A DNA stretch of 64,000 nucleotides. Origin: Frankia sp. AiPa1 (GTDB lineage: Bacteria > Actinomycetota > Actinomycetes > Frankiales > Frankiaceae). A model generated the notes under the pieces. The model made no database searches. It was not told the origin of the DNA and worked only from the letters and a program-made list of their open reading frames with translations. Both the position numbers and the translations under genes were made by a program. Below are positions 52,251 to 59,264 of this stretch, one piece after another; positions within the stretch are counted from its first letter, which is position 1; each line of letters begins with the position of its first letter. The stretch lies in assembly GCF_023243075.1 (NCBI RefSeq), contig NZ_JALKFZ020000178.1, forward strand, positions 1-64,000. The letters run 5' to 3'.

Positions 52251-52278
52251 ACTTGACATAATGTGCATTATCGGCGCT
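52251..52278 (-). other. dif: dif site (XerCD chromosome dimer resolution)
   Basis: Read on the minus strand the 28 bases are AGCG + CCGATAAT + GC + ACATTATGTC + AAGT. The actinobacterial dif consensus, as I recall it, is TTSR-CCGATAAT-VN-ACATTATGTC-AAGT, so only the first two positions differ. The two arms GATAAT/ATTATG form the expected imperfect palindrome for XerC and XerD around a short centre. It lies in a gene-free region where strand composition switches. No xer genes are near, which is normal. Confidence 0.88.
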
Positions 52279-52313
52279 TGGGGGATGGGGGGTTGGCGCT
52301 GGTGTGGGCTGCT

Positions 52314-52348
52314 CTGTGGTCGTTCTGGTGGGGTCAGAACGACCACAG
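52314..52348 (-). terminator. Terminator hairpin downstream of msrB
   Basis: Perfect 14-bp arms (52314-52327 and 52335-52348; CTGTGGTCGTTCTG and complement) with a 7-base loop, 45 bp past the msrB stop. No T-run. Confidence 0.7.
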
Positions 52349-52392
52349 GGTTGTGTGGGTGGTGGTCTGGTGTGGGTTTGGGTCTGGCGGGT

Positions 52393-52821
52393 TCAGTCGG
52401 TGTCGAGGTTGAGGGCGAGGCTGTTCATGCAGTAGCGCTCGCCGGTGGGGCCGGGGCCGTCGGGGAAGACGTGGCCGAGGTGGCTGTCGCAGCGGGCGCA
52501 GCGGACTTCGGTGCGGGTCATGCCGTGGGAGTGGTCGTCGATGAGGGTGACGGCATCGCGGGTGGTGGGTTCGGTGAAGCTGGGCCAGCCGCTGCCGGAG
52601 TCGTATTTGGTGTCGGAGGTGAACAGGGGCGTGTCGCAGGCGCCGCAGCGGTAGGTGCCGGTTTCCTTGTTGTAGGTGTAGGTGCCGCTGAAGGCGCGTT
52701 CGGTGGCGGCCTGGCGCAGGATGGCGTAGCGCTCGGGGTCGAGTTCGGTGCGCCACTGCTCGTCGGTTTTGGTGATCTTGTGGGTGGTGGGTGGTGGGTT
52801 GTTGGGGTTGCTGGTGGTCAT
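52393..52821 (-). CDS. msrB: Peptide-methionine (R)-S-oxide reductase MsrB
   Basis: 142 residues. Reduces methionine-R-sulfoxide in oxidised proteins. Full-length family match: WRTELDPERYAILRQAATERAFSGTY, zinc-binding CGAC and CARC pairs, SGSGWPSFTEP, SHGMTRTEVRC, LGHVFPDGPGPTGERYCMNSLAL with the catalytic Cys in RYCMNS. ATG 52821. It lies 43 bp behind a small membrane protein gene in the same direction, near the SigR-type promoter of rbpA; MsrB is commonly in the thiol-oxidative stress regulon of actinobacteria. Confidence 0.96.
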   Translation of the reverse strand: MTTSNPNNPPPTTHKITKTDEQWRTELDPERYAILRQAATERAFSGTYTYNKETGTYRCGACDTPLFTSDTKYDSGSGWPSFTEPTTRDAVTLIDDHSHGMTRTEVRCARCDSHLGHVFPDGPGPTGERYCMNSLALNLDTD

Positions 52822-52864
52822 GGGTGGCGGGTCCTTTCGTGGTGGGGTGTGGCTGGGTGGGGTG

Positions 52865-53293
52865 TTACTCCCCCGTCTTGGGTGTGCGCAGCAGGGGTGT
52901 GGCGGTGGCGGCGCCGGCGAGGGCGAGGGTGGTCATGGCGGCGCCGAGGGCGGGTGGGAGGTGGCCGCGGGCGGTGGCGGTGGCGAAGACGGAAACGTCG
53001 GCGGTGTCGGCGAGCATTCCGGCGGTGATCCAGGTGTGGGTGTCGCGGCCGGTGGCCTGGGCGGTGAGCAGGCCGGCGCCGAGGGCGATGTCGCGGATGC
53101 CGGCGAGGCGGGCGGTCCAGGCGAGTTGGGTGGCGGTGACGCGGTCGACGCCGGTGATCCGCAGGGTGTCGACGGCGCGGGTGAGGGCGAGGGTTCCGAC
53201 GGCGGTGCGCAGGATGCCGAGGGTGGTGGTGTGCAGGGCGCGCAGGGGGTGGTTGGGGTGTTTCGCGACGGGTCGCTGGCGTGCTGTGTTCAT
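52865..53293 (-). CDS. Small membrane protein (possibly DUF4267-like)
   Basis: 142 residues with about four hydrophobic segments: LGILRTAVGTLALTRAVDTL, TARLAGIRDIALGAGLLTAQA, WITAGMLADTADVSVFATA and LGAAMTTLALAGAATATPLL. The pattern RxxxGxxxL...RxxGxRDIxLGxxLL recalls DUF4267-type four-helix proteins, but this is not certain. ATG 53293 has AAGGACC ~12 bases upstream. Divergent from rbpA over 96 bp; in front of msrB, probably in its operon. Confidence 0.75.
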   Translation of the reverse strand: MNTARQRPVAKHPNHPLRALHTTTLGILRTAVGTLALTRAVDTLRITGVDRVTATQLAWTARLAGIRDIALGAGLLTAQATGRDTHTWITAGMLADTADVSVFATATARGHLPPALGAAMTTLALAGAATATPLLRTPKTGE

Positions 53294-53320
53294 GATTGTG
53301 ATACGGGTCCTTCCGCGGTG

Positions 53321-53347
53321 GGAACGTCTCGGCTGGCTGGAACGTTG
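53321..53347 (+). promoter_or_regulatory. SigR/SigH-type promoter of rbpA
   Basis: GGGAAC (GGAAC at 53321-53325), exactly 18 bases, then GTTG (53344-53347): the -35/-10 layout of actinobacterial thiol-stress sigma factors (GGAAT-N18/19-GTT). Transcription would start near 53354, giving a leader of about 36 bases to the rbpA ATG. Streptomyces rbpA is known to have a SigR promoter. Confidence 0.65.
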
Positions 53348-53389
53348 TCGGGGGGTAGTTGCATACGACTCGACGCTCGGAGGAGTTAT

Positions 53390-53740
53390 ATGGGCGAGCG
53401 CATCCTGCGGGGAAGCCGTCTCGGTGCGGTGTCCTACGAGACTGACCGCAGTACCGAGCTTGCCCCGCGTCAGTCGGCGTCCTACGACTGTCCGAACGGG
53501 CACCAGTTCACGATGCCGTTCGCCGCGGAGGCGGAGGTGCCGTCGGTGTGGGAGTGCCGGGTGTGTGGGGGCGCGTCGGTGATTGTCGATGGTGAGCGGC
53601 CGGAGCCGAAGAAGGCGAAGCCGCCGCGTACGCATTGGGACATGCTGATGGAGCGTCGGACCACGGATGATCTGGAGGAGGTTCTGGCGGAGCGGTTGGC
53701 GGTGCTGCGGGGTACCGGTGAGGGGCGGCGTAGCGCCTGA
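53390..53740 (+). CDS. rbpA: RNA polymerase-binding protein RbpA
   Basis: 116 residues. Essential or growth-supporting partner of the primary sigma factor and RNA polymerase in actinobacteria; stabilises the open complex and can raise tolerance to rifampicin. N-tail (GERILRGSRLGAVSYETDRS), zinc core with Cys34, His38, Cys56, Cys59 (CPNGH...CRVC), basic linker EPKKAKPPRTHWDMLMERR, and sigma-interacting C-helix TTDDLEEVLAERLAVLR. ATG 53390 is preceded by GGAGGAG with a 5-base spacer. A SigR-type promoter lies upstream and a terminator hairpin downstream, so it is a single-gene unit. Confidence 0.97.
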   Translation: MGERILRGSRLGAVSYETDRSTELAPRQSASYDCPNGHQFTMPFAAEAEVPSVWECRVCGGASVIVDGERPEPKKAKPPRTHWDMLMERRTTDDLEEVLAERLAVLRGTGEGRRSA

Positions 53741-53783
53741 GCGGGTGTGGGTGGCGTCGGGGGCGCTGCCGTGTGTGGGGTGC

Positions 53784-53816
53784 GGGTCGGGCACGGGGGG
53801 GGTGCGTGCCCGACCC
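53784..53816. terminator. Hairpin terminator between rbpA and ppm
   Basis: GGGTCGGGCAC (53784-53794) pairs with GTGCCCGACCC (53806-53816), loop of 11 bases, followed by TTT on the plus strand. Serves rbpA and possibly the convergent ppm gene. Confidence 0.75.
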
Positions 53817-53856
53817 TTTGGTGTGCTCTGGTTGTGGGTGGGGTTCGCGGGGCGGG

Positions 53857-54672
53857 TTAGCTGCTGGATGTGGTGACGTTGCTGTGGGTGATGTTGCTGT
53901 GGGTGGTGTCGGGGTCGCTGGTGGTGTGGGGCTGGGTGTGGGTGCGGGGGGTGGGTGTGCGGCGGGGGTGGGTGAGGGCCCACCAGCCGACGCGCCAGAA
54001 TGCTTCGGCGACGATGGTGTTGCTCATCTTGGAGGTGCCGCGGGCGCGTTCGACGAAGGTGATGGGGACTTCGGTGACGCGGTAGCCGGCGCGCCAGGCC
54101 TGCCAGGCGAGGTCGACCTGGAAGCAGTAGCCCTGGCTGGCGATGCGGGTGAGGTCGCGGGCGCGTAGGACGTCGGCGCGGTAGGCGCGGTAGCCGGCGG
54201 TGGCGTCTCGCAGCGGCATGCCGAGGGCGGCGCGGACGTACAGGTTGGCGCCGCGGGAGAGCAGCAGGCGGCGCCGTGGCCAGTTGCGGACCTCTCCCCC
54301 GGGTATCCAGCGGGCGCCGATGACGAGGTCGGCGTGTTCGAGGGCGGTGAGCAGGCGGGGTAGCTGTTCGGGCTGGTGGGAGCCGTCGGCGTCCATTTCG
54401 ACGATGACGGTGTAGTCGTGTTGCAGGGCCCAGGTGAAGCCGGCTATGTAGGCGGTGCCGAGTCCGGATTTTTCGGTGCGGTGCAGGACGTGGATGTGGT
54501 CGTCGTCGGCGGCGAGCTTGTCGGCGATCTGACCGGTGCCGTCGGGGCTGGCGTCGTCGATGACGAGCAGGTCGACCGTCGGGTTCGCGCGGCGCAGCCG
54601 GCGGGCGGTGTCGGGGAGGTTGTCCCGCTCGTTGTAGGTGGGGATGCAGACGACGACGCGGTGGCGATCCAC
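53857..54672 (-). CDS. ppm1: Polyprenol monophosphomannose synthase (DPM1/Ppm1-like GT2)
   Basis: 271 residues. Makes polyprenyl-phosphate-mannose from GDP-mannose for lipoglycan and protein mannosylation. GT2 fold: CIPTYNERDNLPDTARRL, VIDDASPDGTGQIADKL, SGLGTAYIAGFTWAL, MDADGSHQPEQLPRLL (DxD), WIPGGEVRNWPRRR, ATAGYRAYRADVL, FVERARGTSKM. The C-terminal ~35 residues are a His/Thr/Ser tail. GTG 54672 with GGAAGGAA upstream. It follows lnt by 76 bp; in Mycobacterium tuberculosis the two activities are fused in one protein, here they are separate. Confidence 0.94.
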   Translation of the reverse strand: MDRHRVVVCIPTYNERDNLPDTARRLRRANPTVDLLVIDDASPDGTGQIADKLAADDDHIHVLHRTEKSGLGTAYIAGFTWALQHDYTVIVEMDADGSHQPEQLPRLLTALEHADLVIGARWIPGGEVRNWPRRRLLLSRGANLYVRAALGMPLRDATAGYRAYRADVLRARDLTRIASQGYCFQVDLAWQAWRAGYRVTEVPITFVERARGTSKMSNTIVAEAFWRVGWWALTHPRRTPTPRTHTQPHTTSDPDTTHSNITHSNVTTSSS

Positions 54673-54748
54673 GCGGTTCCTTCCGTTTCGGGGGCCATGT
54701 CCGAGTGCCCGGTGGTGCGGTGTTCTCCCTGGCCTGGTCGGTGGGCGG

Positions 54749-56668
54749 CTAGGCGTCCGGGTGTGGCTGGCCTGGCCTGGGGGTGCTGCTGTCGGTGGTG
54801 TGGGCCGTATGGGTGGTGCGGCGTAGTGCTCCCGCCATCATGGCGCCCAGGGCGAGGGCGAGCAGCACCGCCTCGGGGAGGTCGCCGGCGCGGTCGGCGA
54901 GGGTGCGGCTGGTGCGCAGCGGGAGGGTGGCGCTGAGCGCGGCGGGCTGGTATAGGCCGCTTTCGGCGAGGATGGTGCCGTTGGGGGCGATGAGGGCGCT
55001 CTGTCCGCTGGTGGAGACCTGGATGGTGGCGCGGGCGTGTTCGATGGCGCGTAGGCGGGACATGGCGAGTTGCTGCTGGCTTTCGCCGTGGCGGCCGAAG
55101 GAGGCGTTGTTGGTCTGGATGACGAGGAGTTCGGCGCCGTGGTTGACGGTGTCGCGGACGAGGGAGTCGTAGGCGACTTCGAAGCAGATGACGTCGCCGA
55201 TGGTGGTGCCGGCGGCGGGCAGGGTGCCGATGGTGGTGCCGTGGACGAAGTCGCTGGGCATCTCGTCGGCGAAGCGGTGGATGAGGGTGGTGAGCAGGGC
55301 TCGGCCGGGGAGGTATTCGGCGAAGGGGACGGGGTGGCGTTTGACGTACATGTGGCCGGTGTAGCCGTCGGCGGTCCAGATCATGCCGGCGTTGCGGACG
55401 TGGCCGGGTCCGGGTCCGTCGAGGACGGCGCCGACGAGCAGGGGGGCGCGGGCGGTGCGGGCGGCGTCGCGTAGGGCGGCGGCGACGGTGGGGTTCTGGA
55501 GGGGGTCGAGGTCGGAGGAGTTTTCGGGCCACAGGACGAGGTCGGGTTGGCGGGTGTGGCCGGCGGCGATGTCGGCGGCGAGGCGGCGGGTTTCGGTGAG
55601 GTGGTTGGTGGTGACCTGGGAGGCGCGGCCGAGGGCGTGGATGCCGCCGTCGGCGGGGACGTTTCCCTGGATGGCGGCGATGGTGCGGGTGCCGTGTTCG
55701 GCGGTGGTGGGCAGGGGGACGGCTTGGCCGATGAGGGTGAGGGTGAGGGCGCCGAGTAGGGGTGGGGTGAGCTGGCGGGCGGTTGTTCTCCTGCCTGGGC
55801 TGGTCGTGGTGGGGGGTGGGCGGTGGAGCAGGGTGTGGATGTGGGGGGTGAGGGTGGGGCGCAGGGTGAGGGCGGTGAGGGTGAGCAGGCCGCCGAGGGT
55901 GGCGACGGTGGCGGTGAGCAGGGGTGCGCCGCCGAGGGCTATCAGGGGGGTGAGGGGGGTTGCGGACTGGGTGAAGGCGAGTCGTCCCCAGGGGAAGCCG
56001 CCGAAGGGGGCGCGGTCGCGGAGGGCTTCGTCGGCGACCCAGACGGCGCCGGTCCACAGCCAGGGGGCGGGTAGGCGCCAGGCGAGGGTGGTGGCGGGGG
56101 CGGTGAGGGCGAGGATGGCGGCTTCGGCGAGGGCGAGGACGATCCAGGCGTCGGCGCCGACGAAGGAGACGAAGCGCAGGAGGGGTAGGAAGAAGCCGAG
56201 GCCGAACAGGAGGCCCAGGGTGTAGGAGGCGCGTAGGCGCCGGCCGCGGACGGTGAGGGTGAGCAGGGTGACGGCCAGGGGTGCCAGTGGCCAGGCGCCG
56301 ACGGGTGGGGTGGCCAGGTAGAGCAGGAGGCCGCCGGTGAGGGCGGCCAGGGCGGGTGGGGTGCGTCGGCGCAGGGTGGCGCGGCTGGGGTGGGTGTGTC
56401 GCGTTCGGTTGCGGTGGGGTTGGTGGTTCTCCCCCGCTGGCTGCGTCCCGGCTGTGTCGCCGTGTACGGCTGCCGGGTGCGGGCTGGTGGCGCGCTGCTC
56501 CCCCGCCGCGGCGGGTGGCGCTGTGGCGGCGGGGGTGTTCTGCTGGATGGGGATGCTGTCGGTGGGTGGCAGGTCGGCGGGTTCCCCGGTCCGGGGGGCC
56601 GCGGGACGGTGGCGGGCCGGAGTCGCAGTCACCGGTCCAGTCTCGGTCACGCCGGGCGTACTGGCCAC
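54749..56668 (-). CDS. lnt: Apolipoprotein N-acyltransferase
   Basis: About 639 residues. N-acylates lipoproteins at the membrane. Pro/Thr/His-rich N-tail, then six to seven helices (LTGGLLLYLATPPVGAWPLAPLAV...), and a nitrilase domain with catalytic Glu (LVLWPENSSDLDP), Lys (YVKRHPVPFAEY) and Cys (GDVICFEVAYDSLVRD), plus QTNNASFG. A final helix precedes the basic tail. Start is uncertain: GTG 56668 is chosen for a GGAG five bases upstream; the frame stays open to 56827 but then runs into the dispersed repeat. Operon with ppm downstream. Confidence 0.92.
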   Translation of the reverse strand: MASTPGVTETGPVTATPARHRPAAPRTGEPADLPPTDSIPIQQNTPAATAPPAAAGEQRATSPHPAAVHGDTAGTQPAGENHQPHRNRTRHTHPSRATLRRRTPPALAALTGGLLLYLATPPVGAWPLAPLAVTLLTLTVRGRRLRASYTLGLLFGLGFFLPLLRFVSFVGADAWIVLALAEAAILALTAPATTLAWRLPAPWLWTGAVWVADEALRDRAPFGGFPWGRLAFTQSATPLTPLIALGGAPLLTATVATLGGLLTLTALTLRPTLTPHIHTLLHRPPPTTTSPGRRTTARQLTPPLLGALTLTLIGQAVPLPTTAEHGTRTIAAIQGNVPADGGIHALGRASQVTTNHLTETRRLAADIAAGHTRQPDLVLWPENSSDLDPLQNPTVAAALRDAARTARAPLLVGAVLDGPGPGHVRNAGMIWTADGYTGHMYVKRHPVPFAEYLPGRALLTTLIHRFADEMPSDFVHGTTIGTLPAAGTTIGDVICFEVAYDSLVRDTVNHGAELLVIQTNNASFGRHGESQQQLAMSRLRAIEHARATIQVSTSGQSALIAPNGTILAESGLYQPAALSATLPLRTSRTLADRAGDLPEAVLLALALGAMMAGALRRTTHTAHTTDSSTPRPGQPHPDA

Positions 56669-56975
56669 GTCGGCTCCCGCCTCGTGTGCGAGACCTCGGG
56701 GTGCTTGGTGTTCTGCCTGACTGTCGCCGTTCGTGTCGTGCGTGTCGGCTGCGGGCTCACTCCCCCGCCGCCACCCGGCCTCGCAGTCACGTTCCGTGAC
56801 GGAAAACCCGACCCTGGCGCGGCCCAAGATCCTAACAGGTCGTTGTGGGGGTGTTCGTGTCCGATTTGCCCCCCACGGGGACCTGGTTAACCGGATCTTG
56901 CTCGGCCGCCGACTGCGGATGGTGGCGGATGGTGGGGATCGGGGGGTGCGGATGGTGGCGGATGGGTGGATGGGT
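56669..56975. other. Intergenic region carrying dispersed repeat copy B
   Basis: 307 bp between the second amidohydrolase (ending here) and lnt (starting here), both leftward. The centre is hairpin repeat copy B; GGATGGTGGCG is repeated three times at 56926-56966. Confidence 0.5.
56786..56906 (+). repeat. Dispersed intergenic hairpin repeat, copy B
   Basis: GTCACGTTCCG at 56786, then the 80-bp core 56827-56906, about 74/80 identical to copy A (37601-37680) in the same orientation. Similarity continues a little past the core (TGCGGA.GGTGGCG..). The core is an imperfect hairpin with AGATCC/GGATCT ends. Confidence 0.8.
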
Positions 56976-58571
56976 TCAGGTGAGGGTGTCGTGCAGGATC
57001 TGGCCGCGTAGGACGGTGCGCCGGCAGAGGGGCTGGGCGGTGTCGGGATGGGGCAGGCCGGTGGTGGGGTGCAGGCCGGTGTGGGTCCAGATGGCGTAGG
57101 TGGCGGGGTGGCCGGGGGCGAGGGTGCCGTGCCCGTCGTGTTCGGCGTGGGCGGCGTACCAGCCGCCGTGGGTGGCGGCGCGTAGGGCGGTGTGGGCGGG
57201 CAGGCGGGCGGTGTGGGTGTGGTGGGCGGTGGCGGCGTGGATGGCGCCCCAGGGGTCCAGGGGGGTGACGGGGGCGTCGGAGCCGAAGGCGAGGGGGATG
57301 CCGGCGTGGGCGAGGGCGGCGTAGGGGTTGAGGGTGGCGGCGCGGTCGGGGCCCAGCCGGGTGGCGTACATGCCGGTGGTGCCGCCCCAGCGGGCGTCGA
57401 AGGCGGGTTGGGTGGAGATGACGAGTCCGAGGGCGGCGATGCGCGCCAGATGCGCTTCGTTGATCATCTCGGCGTGTTCGAGGCGGTGGCGGGCGGCGGC
57501 GAGGCGGTGGCGTCCGAGGTGGGCGGCCGCGGCGTTGAGGCCGTCGAGGACGGTGGTGATGGCGGCGTCGCCGATGGCGTGGAATCCGGTCTGGGCGCCG
57601 GTGTCGGCGCAGGTCAGGGCGATGTCGCGGATGGTGTCGGCGTCGAGGTGCAGGGTTCCGTGGTGGGGGGTGTCGGTGTAGGGGTGGTGCAGGGCGGCGG
57701 TGTGGGAGCCGAGTGAGCCGTCGACGAAGATGTCTCCGCCCCAGTGGGCGCCGAGGGCGGCGGCGGTGGGTTTGTCGCCGGCCCAGTAGCCGAGGACGAG
57801 CGGGCCGGGGGTGGCCTGCGCGTGCGCGAGCAGGCCGGCGAGGTCGTCGGCGCTGGAGACGTGGGGGCCGGCCATCTCGTGCAGGGCGGCGATGCCGAGT
57901 TCGGCGGCGCGGGTGCGTACGGCGTTCCAGGCGGCGCGGCGCTGGTGTGCGGGCAGGGTGGTGTCGGCGTGGCGGCGGGCCTGGTGGTGGGCGGCGCCGG
58001 TGACCAGGCCGTCGGGGTGCCAGCCGGGGTGGGTGGCGGCGTCGGCGGCGTGGGCGAGGGTGGTGGAGATGACGGCGGTGTGTCCGTCGACGCGGGCGAG
58101 GTAGACGGGGGCGCCGCCGGTGGCGCGGTCGAGTTCGGCCGCGGTGGGGGGTGTGTGGTCGGGCCAGGCTGTTTCGTCCCAGCCGGTGCCGTACACGGTG
58201 GTGTGCCGGTGGCTGCGGGCGTGGGCGGCCAGGGCGTCGAGGGCTGCGGTGCGGGTGGGGCTGCCGGTGAGGTCGAGGCCGGTCAGGGCGAGGCCGGTGG
58301 CGGTGGTGTGCAGGTGGGCGTCGACGAAGGCGGGGGTGATCAGTTCGCCGTGGAGGGTGTGGACGGTGTCGGCGGTGTCGGTGAGGGTGGCGGCCTGGTC
58401 GTCGGTGCCGAGCCAGGTGATGGTGTCGCCGATGGTGAGCATGGCGGTGGCGGCGGGGTCCGCGGTGGGGGTGGTGTGGCCGGGGCCGCCGGTGGTGCTG
58501 TGGGGGTGGTGGGTGGCGGTGTGGAGGTGGCCGCCCTGGTAGAGCACGGTGCGGGGGCTGGGTGTGGGCAC
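56976..58571 (-). CDS. YtcJ-like amidohydrolase (second copy of the family)
   Basis: 531 residues. Composite N-strand region, metal motif VDAHLHT, barrel strands TVYGTGWDETAWPDH, QTGFHAIGDAAITTVLDGL, ARHRLEHAEMI, STQPAFDARWGG, and GSDAPVTPLDPWGAIHAA with the late Asp; ends LAPGHPATYAIWT. It hydrolyses an unknown C-N bond. GTG 58571. An Lrp/AsnC gene lies 97 bp upstream in the same direction and may control it. Codons end almost always in C, the extreme of the local strand bias right of dif. Confidence 0.9.
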   Translation of the reverse strand: MPTPSPRTVLYQGGHLHTATHHPHSTTGGPGHTTPTADPAATAMLTIGDTITWLGTDDQAATLTDTADTVHTLHGELITPAFVDAHLHTTATGLALTGLDLTGSPTRTAALDALAAHARSHRHTTVYGTGWDETAWPDHTPPTAAELDRATGGAPVYLARVDGHTAVISTTLAHAADAATHPGWHPDGLVTGAAHHQARRHADTTLPAHQRRAAWNAVRTRAAELGIAALHEMAGPHVSSADDLAGLLAHAQATPGPLVLGYWAGDKPTAAALGAHWGGDIFVDGSLGSHTAALHHPYTDTPHHGTLHLDADTIRDIALTCADTGAQTGFHAIGDAAITTVLDGLNAAAAHLGRHRLAAARHRLEHAEMINEAHLARIAALGLVISTQPAFDARWGGTTGMYATRLGPDRAATLNPYAALAHAGIPLAFGSDAPVTPLDPWGAIHAATAHHTHTARLPAHTALRAATHGGWYAAHAEHDGHGTLAPGHPATYAIWTHTGLHPTTGLPHPDTAQPLCRRTVLRGQILHDTLT

Positions 58572-58668
58572 GGGGGTTGAGTCTGCCGGGTGTTCGGTGC
58601 CGGGGCGGGGTGGTGTGGCGGCGGCGGGTGGGTCGTCGGGCAGGGGGTGCGGTGTGCGGTGGGGGTGG

Positions 58669-59112
58669 TTACAGGGCGGGTGGGCGGCCTTCGTAGGGGG
58701 TGGACAGGACGACCATGGTGCGGGTGGAGACCCCGGCGGCGGCGCGGATGCGTTGTAGGAGGGTCTCGAGGTCGGCGGGGCTGGCGACGCGCACCTTGAG
58801 CAGGTAGCTTTCGTCGCCGGCGACGCTGTGGCAGGCCTCGATCTCGACGATGTGGGCGAGGCGTTCGGCGGCGTCGTCGGGTTGGCTCGGGTCGATCGGG
58901 GTGATCGAGACGAACGCGGTGAGGGGCAGGCCGACCTGGGTGGGGTCGACCAGCGCCGTGTAGGAGGTGATGACTCCGCGTTGTTCCAGGCGGCGGACGC
59001 GCTGATGGACGGCGGAGACCGACAGGCCGGTGGCCCGGCCGAGGTCGGTGAAACTCATACGCCCATCTCGGCACAGCATCTGCACGATTCGTCGGTCGAG
59101 ATCTTCCAGCAC
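58669..59112 (-). CDS. Lrp/AsnC-family transcriptional regulator
   Basis: 147 residues: LEDLDRRIVQMLCRDGRMSFTDLGRATGLSVSAVHQRVRRLEQRGVI is the N-terminal DNA-binding domain and VSITPIDPSQPDDAAERL...CHSVAGDESYLLKVRVASPADLETLLQRIR is the RAM domain. GTG 59112. Divergent from the 5' nuclease gene over 152 bp and upstream of the amidohydrolase; resembles amino-acid-responsive feast/famine regulators. Confidence 0.94.
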   Translation of the reverse strand: MLEDLDRRIVQMLCRDGRMSFTDLGRATGLSVSAVHQRVRRLEQRGVITSYTALVDPTQVGLPLTAFVSITPIDPSQPDDAAERLAHIVEIEACHSVAGDESYLLKVRVASPADLETLLQRIRAAAGVSTRTMVVLSTPYEGRPPAL

Positions 59113-59264
59113 GATCCGGAGCGTACGCAGGTGCGGCGGCGGATTGGCGGGGGTTTCTGGTCCGTTGCCTGGTCCCGGTGGGACCTCCGCTACGGTCGGT
59201 CGGTGTGTGTGTGGTGGTGGGGGGTGCGGGCGGTGGGTCCGGGTGTGACGACGTGAGGTGAGAG

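Larger units (their letters stand above)
51916..52392. other. Terminus intergenic region (repeat, hairpins, dif)
   Basis: 477 bp holding the right 23-bp repeat, an 11-bp-arm hairpin (52131-52171), the dif-like site (52251-52278) and the msrB-side hairpin (52314-52348). No gene is supported. TGATCAT/GATCATG words at 52178-52228 give a second weak palindromic zone just left of dif. Confidence 0.6.

Noticed and set aside
52229..52262. TTGACC/TTGACA promoter boxes
   Set aside because: The TTGACATAATG sequence is the end of the dif site; there is no downstream rightward gene within reach.
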